A stretch of 64,000 bases of DNA from Candidatus Baltobacteraceae bacterium (GTDB lineage: Bacteria > Vulcanimicrobiota > Vulcanimicrobiia > Vulcanimicrobiales > Vulcanimicrobiaceae), in NCBI GenBank assembly GCA_036488875.1, contig DASXGW010000004.1:434001-498000 (forward strand), read 5' to 3'. A program made the position numbers and the translations under genes. Shown here piece by piece: positions 27,720-36,505 of this stretch. The stretch's first letter is position 1. Every line of letters begins with the position of its first letter. The notes under the pieces are model-generated. The model was not told the DNA's origin. It saw nothing but the letters and a program-made list of their open reading frames with translations, and made no database searches.

Positions 27720-28514
27720 ATGGACCACTCGACACGATTGCAATTCTTACGTATTTTAGGCCTCGCGACTGCCGCGCCGTTCGCTGCGACCTCGCCGTTG
27801 GTCGCCGCTGCCGACGCCAGTCACGCGTTCATTGCCTCCCCGCAACCCGACGGCGGCGAAGAGCGCTTGTGGCACGGCTATCCCGACGAGTGTTACGCGT
27901 TCACGAGCTTCGCCGATTCGTTGGTGGCATTGGCGTGGGGACACGGGTGGTACGCTCAGCCGCCGATGGTCGATCTGCGCAACGCGATCGTCGTCGACTT
28001 TGCATCGAGCACCGAGGAGGCAGCCGAAGCTTCCATCACGCGAGGATGGAACGGCGCGTGGGAGTTTCCGATGGGTGTCGTCAACACCGTCGCGTCGCGC
28101 GTCGAGATGAACGCGCAGAACGCTCGAATCGAGCGGAATCTCTCACTCATCGGGACGGCAATGCGGCAAGCCGAGTTCCACGAAAACGTCGTCAATGAGC
28201 TGTTCGATCGGCGGCTTCACCCCGATTGCGGAAAATGCGAGGGACGCCCCGAGCGCACCTTAGCCGACGTCTTTAGAATCCTGGCGCACGGAACCGATCA
28301 GGTCGCGGTGCAGCTGTTTTCAAAATGGGACCCGAGCCCGGCGCTGCGGGAGTCATTGAGCGCATCCCGCGTTGCGATCATCCACCACCCGCTCGACTCG
28401 ATTCCGCGGGAAGACCTCGAAGCGAACCGGTACTACCACATTTGGGACGGCTCGCCGCTGCAAGCCGAACAGTTTCGGCGTACCGTGTGGGCGCCGGCGT
28501 GGCGAAGAGCGTGA
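27720..28514 (+). CDS. Exported protein of unknown function
   Basis: 264 residues. The N-terminus STRLQFLRILGLATAAPFAA followed by small residues looks like a Sec or weak Tat signal (no twin Arg). The mature part is not recognised; it has a CGKC pair (DCGKCEG) and Trp- and Tyr-rich segments (YAFTSFADSLVALAWGHGWY). The open frame before 27720 is the antisense shadow of the HNH gene. The next gene begins about 28 bp after it. Confidence 0.65.
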   Translation: MDHSTRLQFLRILGLATAAPFAATSPLVAAADASHAFIASPQPDGGEERLWHGYPDECYAFTSFADSLVALAWGHGWYAQPPMVDLRNAIVVDFASSTEEAAEASITRGWNGAWEFPMGVVNTVASRVEMNAQNARIERNLSLIGTAMRQAEFHENVVNELFDRRLHPDCGKCEGRPERTLADVFRILAHGTDQVAVQLFSKWDPSPALRESLSASRVAIIHHPLDSIPREDLEANRYYHIWDGSPLQAEQFRRTVWAPAWRRA

Positions 28515-28541
28515 CCCGCAGCAACGAAGGAGGACCGCTTA

Positions 28542-29301
28542 TGCAGACTTCAGGTACATCGTCCGTTCGCGAGACATTCGATGCGATCGCGTACTGCCCA
28601 AATGTCGAGCGTTGCATCGGTGGCGACAAAGCGAATCCATGCTATAGTATCGTCTCGAAGCAAGGCGCAGCGTCGATCGATACGTTTCAGCTTCCCGAAC
28701 CATGGGTGGGGCAGATCGACGTCGCGCCGTTGCTCTTCGTTTCGTCGAATCCGTCGATCGGTAAGGACGATCACGCGATGGGCAAATCGTCGCCCGAAGA
28801 AGTTTGGGAGTCAGGTCACTTGGCCTTTGGTGGAGGCGCGCGTACCTATATCCTCGACGGGGTCAAATCGACAGCGCCCGACGGCACGCCGATCAAGACC
28901 GTCAAGTATTGGCCAGCGTGCGTGCGCGAGCGCGCGAGCTGATGCCGGAGCGACCGGTTGTGCCGGGAACGGATTATGCGCTGACCGAGGTCGTACACTG
29001 CAAGACCGAGGACGAATACGGTGTGACCGAAGCCGTCGGCGAGTGCTACAAGCGCTTTATGGACCGAGTGTGGGGCGTTGCCGCAGCCCGCGTCGTGGTG
29101 GTGTTCGGAAGGGTCGCCCGCGAAGCGATGCTCGGTATTGGCGCCGCGCAGCCGAGTTCGCCGGTAGAGCGCGATCTCGGCGGCCGCCGTCGCACGATCG
29201 TCTTCTTGCCGCATCCGAACGCTCGCGGTGTTGCAAAGTCGTTCGCGAAGAACTACTCACCGCAGATTCTCGCAGAGTTGCAGCGGTGTCTCTCCGCTTA
29301 G
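28542..29301 (+). pseudogene. UDG-superfamily-like protein split by a frameshift
   Basis: After GAAGGAGG and ATG 28542, the first frame reads APLLFVSSNPSIGKDD and ends after TVKYWPACVRERAS at 28942. The protein clearly continues in another frame: ASVRARARELMPERP, DYALTEVVHCKTEDEYGV, AAARVVVVFGRVAREAM and FLPHPNARGVAKSF to TAG at 29301. Restoring one missing base near 28915 joins them. The SNPS loop and the HPN loop are the two active-site loops of the uracil-DNA glycosylase superfamily. It is either an inactive gene or an assembly indel. Confidence 0.75.
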
Positions 29302-29316
29302 CACGCCGAGCCGTGG

Positions 29317-29445
29317 GTGTATCGATTGAGCAACGGAGACTACGACATCCGCGGCTGGGACCGCGCGGCGTGTACGGCTGCGCAGCAGCGCTTCACCCGA
29401 GTCACCTACGGCGAGCTATGGGAGATCGGCCCCGGCGGCTGGTGA
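29317..29445 (+). CDS. Possible 42-aa small ORF, or C-terminal extension of the previous gene
   Basis: Reads VYRLSNGDYDIRGWD, CTAAQQRFTRVTYGELWEIG and ends GPGGW. It has protein-like composition and is in the same frame as the preceding UDG-like fragment, separated only by its TAG stop. It may be a small gene, or coding remnant of a longer protein. Confidence 0.3.
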   Translation: MYRLSNGDYDIRGWDRAACTAAQQRFTRVTYGELWEIGPGGW

Positions 29446-29460
29446 AGCGATTCGGTAAGG

Positions 29461-31446
29461 TTAGAGTGTTGCGTTTGCGGCTATCGCGACATCGGCCGCA
29501 TCTGCCCACGAGTAAAAATCTACATACAAGATGTTGGGAATATAACCGTACCCGTTGCGACGTACGTGAGACATCTCCGGCGCCAGCGTCGCATTCGCTT
29601 CAGCGGCGCTCGCGCGTATCGCCAACACCGGCGTAATCGTCCACGATAATAAGAATAGGTCGCAGGGGCCCGGGAGCGTTTCCATTTTACCATTGAAAGT
29701 GCGCAGCTTCTGTAACTGATCGTTCTGCATCCAGCTGAGAACCGACGTATTACTATATTGGTCGTATACGGTGAACTCTGTACCGGCTTCTACTTTGCTA
29801 TCCCAGTCACGGTACGTAAAGAGACCCGCGTGTCCGGCGGTAGTGAAACTGCCCGGTAGATCCATCAGTGGTAGAACGATGCCGTGGTCGGCCGGAATAA
29901 GCGTTGAGAGCGGAATATCTGCGAGACGCTCGTCGGTAGTATTCTCGTAGAGATACTTCGACAGCGTCGTCGTGATCATATCCGCGAGTTTGGCGTACGG
30001 CGAACCCTTGGTTAGCGACGGCTCGAAATCGAAATGCGAGAACTTTAGGATGACCACTTCGCGATGGCCTTCATCCATATAGCGCTTGACGTCGTTGAGA
30101 ATGACCTGCACGGACGGCCCCTTGACGGGCCCGTGGTATACCCTGAGTTCTGCGTCGGGCCGAAGATCGAAATAGCGTTGGCCGCCGGTGAGCTGGTTGT
30201 AAAAATCTTGATTTTGAGCCAAGCCAAGGAAATCCGCGTTCCCTTTATACATGCCGGCGTCGTGCGAACCGGGAATCACGATCTGGCGAAGTGTCTTATC
30301 CTTTAACGTGGTGTCGAGGCGATCGCCCATCCAATTGCTTCGATCGGTCAGGAACGTCGTTCCGAAATACAGCCCTTTACTGCCCTGCTGAGCCACCCCG
30401 ACGGCCACGCCATTCGAGGTCGCCACGCCGGGCGACGAGAGTCCGTGCGTTTCGATGAAATAATTCATCGGCGGCGATAGTTCTCCGATGTTGACCCAGT
30501 CCACGAGGTTGTTGCTTTCAAGCTTTCCCGTAATCGAACACCAACCGTACGCAAAGGCAAAAACGCCGTCATACTTTTTGCACGTGTAGAGCGCGATGAC
30601 GTTGCCCGCGTCGTCGAGCGCGACGGCGGTCGATTTGCCTGTTGCCTCCGTTGCGCCAAATGGAAGCTCTTGGCGATTGAGCCAGTTGACGGTCCGGTTT
30701 GCCGCATCGATCCGGCCCACACGATAGTAGAGAAAGTACGAGCCGTGTACGTCTTGCTGTCGCCGTTCGACTTCAACGGCCATTCCGCTCGAATTTGCCG
30801 CGACACTGGGATCGTAGCCGCCGGTGAACGGGCCTCTCGTCCCCCACTTCACCTCGCCGTTGGAAGCGATGGTCGCGACACCCCACGAGCCAAGACCGTC
30901 GCTGTCGACGTGGGATTCGAGAATGGCGTTTCTTCCCGAGAATGCCACCATGGGATCGTTGCCGTTGGAATACTTATTCGTGTTGATCCACTGAATGCTG
31001 TTGTTGGTCAGCACTTTGCCCGTGCCGTAATAGAGCGTATCGTTGCGCGGACTGTGCCGGTGGACTTCGAATACGCCGTCATTGCCGTCCCCGGCGATGG
31101 CGGGCACATCGCCGCTATCGATGTCGTGGCTCTTGCCCCACGAAACGGTCGCGCGATCCACAAACCCGATGCGATACCACAGGTAGCCCGTCGAACTGAC
31201 GTGCATTTCCACGAGTTTCCCGGGTTTGAGAAAACTGACGCTGGGCGTATAGCCGCTGTCGTAGAAATCGGGTGTGGGCATCAAGAACTTGGGAGCCTTC
31301 GCGGGCGAACCAGCGCGAGGGGCTAACGCGAGCGACGAATGGGGGATTGCCGGCGTGGCCGGAATGCTGTTAGCCGGACCGTGCGCGCAACCAGTCGACA
31401 ACGCAAGAAGAAGTGCCCCAACAATATAATAGGCGAATCGCGACAT
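29461..31446 (-). CDS. Lipoprotein with a PI-PLC X-like phosphodiesterase domain
   Basis: About 661 residues from MSRFAYYIVGALLLALSTGC, a lipoprotein signal with lipobox LSTGC. The N-terminal about 380 residues contain repeated beta segments (ATVSWGKSHDIDSGDVPAIA, IQWINTNKYSNGNDP) like a propeller or binding domain. The C-terminal part is PI-PLC-like: LRQIVIPGSHDAGMY (first catalytic His), GGQRYFDLRPD, VYHGP (second His) and EVVILKFSHF. It probably acts on phosphodiesters outside the cell. The start is divergent from kup and overlaps its possible leader. Confidence 0.8.
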   Translation of the reverse strand: MSRFAYYIVGALLLALSTGCAHGPANSIPATPAIPHSSLALAPRAGSPAKAPKFLMPTPDFYDSGYTPSVSFLKPGKLVEMHVSSTGYLWYRIGFVDRATVSWGKSHDIDSGDVPAIAGDGNDGVFEVHRHSPRNDTLYYGTGKVLTNNSIQWINTNKYSNGNDPMVAFSGRNAILESHVDSDGLGSWGVATIASNGEVKWGTRGPFTGGYDPSVAANSSGMAVEVERRQQDVHGSYFLYYRVGRIDAANRTVNWLNRQELPFGATEATGKSTAVALDDAGNVIALYTCKKYDGVFAFAYGWCSITGKLESNNLVDWVNIGELSPPMNYFIETHGLSSPGVATSNGVAVGVAQQGSKGLYFGTTFLTDRSNWMGDRLDTTLKDKTLRQIVIPGSHDAGMYKGNADFLGLAQNQDFYNQLTGGQRYFDLRPDAELRVYHGPVKGPSVQVILNDVKRYMDEGHREVVILKFSHFDFEPSLTKGSPYAKLADMITTTLSKYLYENTTDERLADIPLSTLIPADHGIVLPLMDLPGSFTTAGHAGLFTYRDWDSKVEAGTEFTVYDQYSNTSVLSWMQNDQLQKLRTFNGKMETLPGPCDLFLLSWTITPVLAIRASAAEANATLAPEMSHVRRNGYGYIPNILYVDFYSWADAADVAIAANATL

Positions 31447-31542
31447 GCGGCGAGCTTTTCGGGTTTCGTGAGGAAGGGCCTGGCCCATCGCGGCTTGCTC
31501 TCGATTTGGGTAATGCCCCTTCGGAGGCGGCGCCGGTTGAAG

Positions 31543-33441
31543 ATGGAAGGTTCGCGTATCATCGAGCAAACAGGCCCTCGGGCGTTCGCTCCCGCGCTCG
31601 CGCTTGCGGCGCTGGGCGTGGTTTTTGGCGACATCGGAACCAGTCCGCTGTATGCGTTCCGGCAGTGTTTCGCGACCGCGCTGCACCTGCCGCCCACGCA
31701 CGCGAACGTCCTGGGCATGCTCAGCCTGATCCTGTGGTCGCTCATCCTGATCGTCTTCGTGCGCTACATCAGCATGATTATGCGCGTCTCGCACGACGGC
31801 GAAGGCGGCATCCTCGCGCTGCTCGCCTTCGTGCTGCCGCCGGTCAAGCGCGGCGTGCCACCCAAGGCGACCTGGCTGACGTTCCTCATCATTCTCGGCG
31901 CGGGCATGCTGTTCGGCGACGGCGTGATCACGCCGGCGGTCTCGGTGCTCTCGGCGGTGGAAGGCTTAAACGTTGCAACCTCGGCACTCCAGCCGTTCGT
32001 GATTCCGATCACTGTTGGCGTGCTGGTTGGATTGTTTCTGTTTCAAAATCGCGGCACCAGCCGCATCGGCGCCGTGTTCGGACCAATCATGACCTTGTGG
32101 TTCCTGACGATTGCAGCGCTGGGTGTGTGGGGCATTTTCCGCGATCCGGCCGTGCTGCATGCGATCGATCCGATCTATATCGTCAACTTCTTCGCGCACC
32201 ACGGCATCGTCGCGATCACGATCTTCGGCGCGATCGTGCTCTGCGTATCCGGCGTGGAAGCCTTATATGCCGATATGTCGCACTTCGGCCGTCAGCCGAT
32301 CGCGATCGCGTGGGGATTTCTCGTTTTTCCGGCGCTGGTGCTCAACTATCTCGGGCAGGGCGCGCTCGTGCTCGCTAATCCGGAAGCGGTCGTCAATCCG
32401 TTCTTCGGACTCGTCCCCGGTGTCGCGCTTTATGCCGTCGTCGGCATCGCTACCGCCGCGACCATTATTGCGTCGCAGGCGCTGATCTCGGGCGTGTTCA
32501 CCTTGGCCAAGCAGGCGATTCAACTGGGATTTATTCCGCGTGTGCAAGTCGTCTATACCAACGCGGTTCATCGCGGGCAAATCTACGTGCCGATGCTCAA
32601 CCTGGTGTTGGCGGTGCTCTGCATTGGCCTGGTGCTGTGGTTTCATAGCTCCGAGCGCTTAGCGAACGCCTACGGACTAGCAGTCGCGGTGACGATGGTC
32701 GTGACGTCGATCGCGTATTACGTCGTCGTGCGCGAAAAGCTGGGCTGGAGCCGGGCCAAAGCGCTCGTTTTCAACGTGCCGTTTATGGTAGTGGAACTGC
32801 TCTTCGTGCTGGGCAGTTTACCGAAGATTCACCAGGGTGGATGGATTCCGATTCTCATCAGCTTGGTCGTGTTCGCGATCGCCGGCACGTGGCGCACGGG
32901 CCGCCGGCGCGTCGCGCTGAGCTTCATGGAGCAATCCGTTCCGGTGGAACAGTTTCTGGAGGAGGTCAAGGGCAACTTGGGCCGGCCGCTGCACGGCACG
33001 GCAGTGTTCCTCACGTCCGATCCCGAGGGCGTTCCATTTGTGATGCGCCATCATTGGGCGCGCATTCACAGCGTCGACGAGCGCATCGTCTTGATGACGG
33101 TCGTGCCGGTCAACGAGCCGTACGTTCCCGAAGCGCAGCGCGTTCACGTCGAGAAGTTGGCGGAAAACCTCGTTCGCGTGACCGCCAGCTACGGGTTCAT
33201 GGAGAAGCTGAGCATCGGACGGATCGTGTCGGCGTGCGAAGTGTCGGGGCTCAAGCTCGACGATCCCGACACCACGTATTACGTCGCCGATCCGCAGATC
33301 GTGGCCAAGAAGCAGGGCCGCTGGCGCGCTTGGCGGCGCAACCTCTTCGTCTACCTCAAGCGCAACGCGCGTCCCATTACCGCAAGCCTCGGCATCCCCG
33401 CCGACGAGCTAGCGAAACTGGGCATCGAAGTGGGTATGTGA
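31543..33441 (+). CDS. kup: Kup-type low-affinity potassium uptake protein
   Basis: 632 residues, the usual Kup length. It begins ALAALGVVFGDIGTSPLYAF, the family signature, followed by 12 or so membrane segments (e.g. WLTFLIILGAGMLFGDGVIT) and a soluble C-terminal domain (EQSVPVEQFLEEVKGNLGR). It imports K+ with H+ across the inner membrane. The start at 31543 fits the family N-terminus; the longer upstream frame is antisense to the PI-PLC gene. The DUF3828-like gene follows 5 bp later. Confidence 0.96.
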   Translation: MEGSRIIEQTGPRAFAPALALAALGVVFGDIGTSPLYAFRQCFATALHLPPTHANVLGMLSLILWSLILIVFVRYISMIMRVSHDGEGGILALLAFVLPPVKRGVPPKATWLTFLIILGAGMLFGDGVITPAVSVLSAVEGLNVATSALQPFVIPITVGVLVGLFLFQNRGTSRIGAVFGPIMTLWFLTIAALGVWGIFRDPAVLHAIDPIYIVNFFAHHGIVAITIFGAIVLCVSGVEALYADMSHFGRQPIAIAWGFLVFPALVLNYLGQGALVLANPEAVVNPFFGLVPGVALYAVVGIATAATIIASQALISGVFTLAKQAIQLGFIPRVQVVYTNAVHRGQIYVPMLNLVLAVLCIGLVLWFHSSERLANAYGLAVAVTMVVTSIAYYVVVREKLGWSRAKALVFNVPFMVVELLFVLGSLPKIHQGGWIPILISLVVFAIAGTWRTGRRRVALSFMEQSVPVEQFLEEVKGNLGRPLHGTAVFLTSDPEGVPFVMRHHWARIHSVDERIVLMTVVPVNEPYVPEAQRVHVEKLAENLVRVTASYGFMEKLSIGRIVSACEVSGLKLDDPDTTYYVADPQIVAKKQGRWRAWRRNLFVYLKRNARPITASLGIPADELAKLGIEVGM

Positions 33442-33446
33442 GGCCA

Positions 33447-33929
33447 ATGATAAACACTCGTGCGGTTGCGCTGCTCGTCAGCTTTGCGTTTCTTGCGCCG
33501 TGCGGGTCGCCCGCGGCCACGGCGGGTACGCCGGAGTCGGTCGTTCGCGCGTTCTACAATTGGGATCTCTCGGTCAAGTATCCGCAGAGCTATCTCGATC
33601 ACCTGAGCGGCGCTAAGCCGTATCTGACGACCTCGCTCTACGGTTTAGTGAGCCAAATCGGTCCCTTCGAGCAGAAAAACCACGAAGAAGTGCTCGACGC
33701 CCAGCCGTTCGAGGACGCGCAGATTCCCGCTTCATCGGCGACCGTCGGCGTTGCCACCGTCAGCGGCAACAGCGCGAAGGTTCCCGTCGCGATTCGTTAC
33801 TCAAGAGCCCCCGGTGCCGGGCACGTGACGGTCGTGGTCATAAAGACGGCGCAAGGCTGGCTCATCGACGACTTCGTGGGTTCGGTCGGTGGGAGTTTGC
33901 GCGCCAACCTGGCGCACAACTTGAAGTAG
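33447..33929 (+). CDS. Exported DUF3828-like protein
   Basis: 160 residues. The N-terminus (AVALLVSFAFLAPCGSPAAT) is a signal peptide, possibly with a lipobox-like Cys. The body has TPESVVRAFYNWDLSVKYPQ and, near the end, VIKTAQGWLIDDF, the pattern of DUF3828/NTF2-like periplasmic proteins. It directly follows kup and may be co-transcribed. Confidence 0.7.
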   Translation: MINTRAVALLVSFAFLAPCGSPAATAGTPESVVRAFYNWDLSVKYPQSYLDHLSGAKPYLTTSLYGLVSQIGPFEQKNHEEVLDAQPFEDAQIPASSATVGVATVSGNSAKVPVAIRYSRAPGAGHVTVVVIKTAQGWLIDDFVGSVGGSLRANLAHNLK

Positions 33930-33939
33930 TGCGCGTCCT

Positions 33940-33971
33940 CGTTACTTTGCGCCGCTAGCGCAACGGTAACG
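33940..33971. terminator. Nested stem-loop after kup operon
   Basis: CGTTAC-T-TTGCGC-CGCTA-GCGCAA-CG-GTAACG forms two stacked stems of 6 bp each. It is 11 bp after the DUF3828 stop, before convergent genes. There is no T-tract, so it may terminate poorly or act as an RNA end-stabilising structure. Confidence 0.55.
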
Positions 33972-34026
33972 CGCGATAGTGCGATCGTGAGCTTCGAAGC
34001 CATGCGCCCATTTATAGCCGTTCGAG

Positions 34027-34209
34027 CTAATCCCTGAGTTCGCGGCAGGCGGGCGCGGCGCGAATGGTACGCAGCAGCCCGCGTTCATATTCAGTCATGG
34101 CGCGAGCGACCTCGCGTCGCGCCGCCGCTCGAATCGAGTTGAGCATATGGCGGCGCATGAGATACGCGCCGATGATGTAGCCTACGATGAGGCACACGAT
34201 ATAGGCCAT
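34027..34209 (-). CDS. Small single-pass membrane protein (tentative)
   Basis: 60 residues: MAYIVCLIVGYIIGAYLMRR is a membrane helix, followed by a basic amphipathic helix (NSIRAAARREVARAMTEY) and an acidic end. The distribution fits a real small anchored protein, but no family is known. Its start lies 23 bp from the TGCCA palindrome. Confidence 0.5.
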   Translation of the reverse strand: MAYIVCLIVGYIIGAYLMRRHMLNSIRAAARREVARAMTEYERGLLRTIRAAPACRELRD

Positions 34210-34231
34210 GCCTTTAGACTAGCGTCGGCGC

Positions 34232-34248
34232 GTGCCAGACGGTTGGCA
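34232..34248. promoter_or_regulatory. TGCCA-N6-TGGCA palindrome, copy 3
   Basis: Identical over 17 bp to 27680-27696. It lies between the stop of the lipoprotein gene (34260) and the start of the small membrane protein (34209) on the minus strand, in a position to control the latter. Confidence 0.45.
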
Positions 34249-34259
34249 GGCCTAGGGCG

Positions 34260-35318
34260 TCACTGAATCGCGAGCAGATCTCCATAGGCGTCGCCCAGGA
34301 AGTGCAGGTGGTTCGGGTCCGAGATGGTGCGCGTCGGTTTGACGTTGCCACTGGCGCTCGGGCCAAACACGAGGATGCCTTCGCGCTGCGCGACGTAGAC
34401 GGCCCCCGTCGCGTCGGTCGTAATGGCCGCGGGTACCGTATCGAGCGTGGTGCGCGGCCCGCTGATATATTTCGTCATCCGCGCCTGACCCGATGGTGCG
34501 TCGGCCGGATATTCGAGCACTGCGGTGGGGGTCCAGATGCCGACGTACACGATTTTGGTACGCGGGTCGACGTGCATCACCGTCGACGGAATCTGCGTGT
34601 CGAGATTGCCGAGGATGCCGTAAATGCTGCTCACGAGTTTGGGCTTCGAGCCGGTGACGTCGTATTTGGTGATGCAGTAGAGTTGCAGCACGAGATCGTC
34701 GGGCTGGCAAATGCAGTAGATGTTTCCCATGCCGTCGCTTGCGACGGTCGACGCGACGCCGGGAACGAACTGATGACCTTCGAGGACCGACGGCTTGAAC
34801 GTCGTCGTAGCCTTCACGCGGCCGCCGACCCCGAGCGGGAAGCGGTCGATGTTGCCATTCGAACGATCGACGGTCCAAAAGCCTCCGTTGTTATCGAGCG
34901 CGAAGCCCGCGTACTGCGGAACGTGAAGCGACACGCCGTCGTTCTGCGGCAGCCGCTCGACGAGCAACGGCGCGGTATTGCCGCGCGAAGCCGGAGCGAA
35001 CGTGAGCACGCGCGCGCGCATCGCATCCAAGACGTAGATGGTGCCGTCGACCTCAATCGAGATCCCGCCACCGAAGATGCTGTCTTTTTTCAACCCGTCG
35101 AACAGCGTTTTGGAGCCATCGAGAACGCTAGACGGTGTCGACGATCCCTTAGCGGACGCCGGATATGTCGCGAGCTCCGCATCGCGATCGGGCGAGAAGA
35201 CGAAGAGCGTGTTCGCCGCCGGCGTTGGCGGCGGCACGATAGTGGGCGATGTTTGGCTATTGCCGCACGCACACAAGACGGCGAGCGAAACGAGGGTGGC
35301 TATCGCGCGGTACGTCAT
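34260..35318 (-). CDS. Lipoprotein with beta-propeller (NHL/SMP-30-like) repeats
   Basis: 352 residues. Signal and lipobox: ATLVSLAVLCACGNS. A Pro/Thr linker is followed by repeated beta-blade segments such as TIYVLDAMRARVLTFAPAS, GGFWTVDRSNGNIDRFPLG, GNIYCICQPDDLV and AVYVAQREGILVFGPSASG. The repeats resemble NHL-type propellers used for surface binding or structural roles. No catalytic motif. Probably anchored to a membrane outside the cytoplasm. Confidence 0.75.
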   Translation of the reverse strand: MTYRAIATLVSLAVLCACGNSQTSPTIVPPPTPAANTLFVFSPDRDAELATYPASAKGSSTPSSVLDGSKTLFDGLKKDSIFGGGISIEVDGTIYVLDAMRARVLTFAPASRGNTAPLLVERLPQNDGVSLHVPQYAGFALDNNGGFWTVDRSNGNIDRFPLGVGGRVKATTTFKPSVLEGHQFVPGVASTVASDGMGNIYCICQPDDLVLQLYCITKYDVTGSKPKLVSSIYGILGNLDTQIPSTVMHVDPRTKIVYVGIWTPTAVLEYPADAPSGQARMTKYISGPRTTLDTVPAAITTDATGAVYVAQREGILVFGPSASGNVKPTRTISDPNHLHFLGDAYGDLLAIQ

Positions 35319-35391
35319 GTCTGGCGCGTTTGAAAACGGCGCCGTGAGACCCTGCTAGATTAACTGACGTCTAATCGCGGTCCGTATGCGG

Positions 35392-36468
35392 CTAGCCCGC
35401 TCCTGCGAGGGCATCGCAGTCACTTTTGCCGCTGCCAGGATTGCTTTCGTTGAAAAGGATCGAGGGATCCTTGGGCAAGGGCGTATTCACCGGCGGCACA
35501 CCGAGAGTCAAGTTGTTGATCTCGAAGGTCGTGCTGTAGCCACCGATGCATTGCGGTGCCGACGTGCTCCCGTCGTCGACCTCGACGCTTACGGTGACCG
35601 ACGATCCCGCATTAAATTTGGCGCTGCTGGGTTTACTCCCCGCGGTGCTGTAGCCGAAGACGTTGAACTCGGCAAAGTTCCAATATTTGGATAAATCAAC
35701 GATGCCGTCGCTTTGCGCTTTCCGCATACCGTACACCGTATCACCTGCGACAAGCTCGATCCCGTCGCCACCTGACGATGCGAGGCCGCTCAAGCTCATG
35801 TCTGCGAGCTTGGCGATCGCTTGATTAGGAACGTCGAGAACTGGGCTCGTTTGATAACAATCGACTAGGCTGCTGCTGCTGGACGATCCATGCCAGCCAA
35901 AGTTTGGTGGACAGCCCGACAGGGGTTTTGCCGTCGCCGAGACGAGCCAGTCCCAGATTTCCAAGTTTCCGCGCTCATGGTTGCGCCCATTCCGATAGAC
36001 GAACTGCACCCAGCCTTGGCAGTGCGCGATCGCGCCGCACGCCGCCGTCGTAAAGAACTGTGAGTTGAGCTGAAGTGAATAGCTGCCCGTGCCTGTGGCC
36101 GTACCGGCGTTCGTGCTTCGAACGCTCTTGACGCCGCGCACGGCTGGAAACGACCCGGTAGCGCTCGCAATGATATTCGGCTTTACCGACGCGCTGTAGT
36201 CGCTGTTTGGCCGAATGTGCGGCGCGAACCCCGGGGTAAGACGCTCCGTCGAGCACGCGATGCGCCGCCACGTCATCGCCGGATACGAGGCTTTGAAGCA
36301 GCCGGCGCCGGGAAGCGGAACCCGCCGAACCGATCGGCCCCACTCCGCATGCGCCGCGCGCATTGCCGGCAATGGCCCCGGATTTGCCGGCGGCGACGAT
36401 TGCATCACCGATCCGGAACAGCCCGACAGAACCCCCGCGACCAGCAAAGCAAAAATACGAGTCTTCAT
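35392..36468 (-). CDS. Secreted lipoprotein of unknown function
   Basis: 358 residues. Signal with lipobox (RIFALLVAGVLSGCSGS). After the linker, GCFKASYPAMTWRRIACS is a Cys-aromatic-Trp motif, followed by GAIAHCQGWVQFVY, NLEIWDWLVSATAKPLSGC and IELVAGDTVYGMRKAQSDG. I cannot name the family; the pattern of paired Cys and many Ser/Thr/Gly indicates a folded extracellular beta protein. Confidence 0.65.
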   Translation of the reverse strand: MKTRIFALLVAGVLSGCSGSVMQSSPPANPGPLPAMRAAHAEWGRSVRRVPLPGAGCFKASYPAMTWRRIACSTERLTPGFAPHIRPNSDYSASVKPNIIASATGSFPAVRGVKSVRSTNAGTATGTGSYSLQLNSQFFTTAACGAIAHCQGWVQFVYRNGRNHERGNLEIWDWLVSATAKPLSGCPPNFGWHGSSSSSSLVDCYQTSPVLDVPNQAIAKLADMSLSGLASSGGDGIELVAGDTVYGMRKAQSDGIVDLSKYWNFAEFNVFGYSTAGSKPSSAKFNAGSSVTVSVEVDDGSTSAPQCIGGYSTTFEINNLTLGVPPVNTPLPKDPSILFNESNPGSGKSDCDALAGAG

Positions 36469-36505
36469 TCGACTATCTTCGGATGCAGGCGAGCGGCGTT
36501 TAAGG

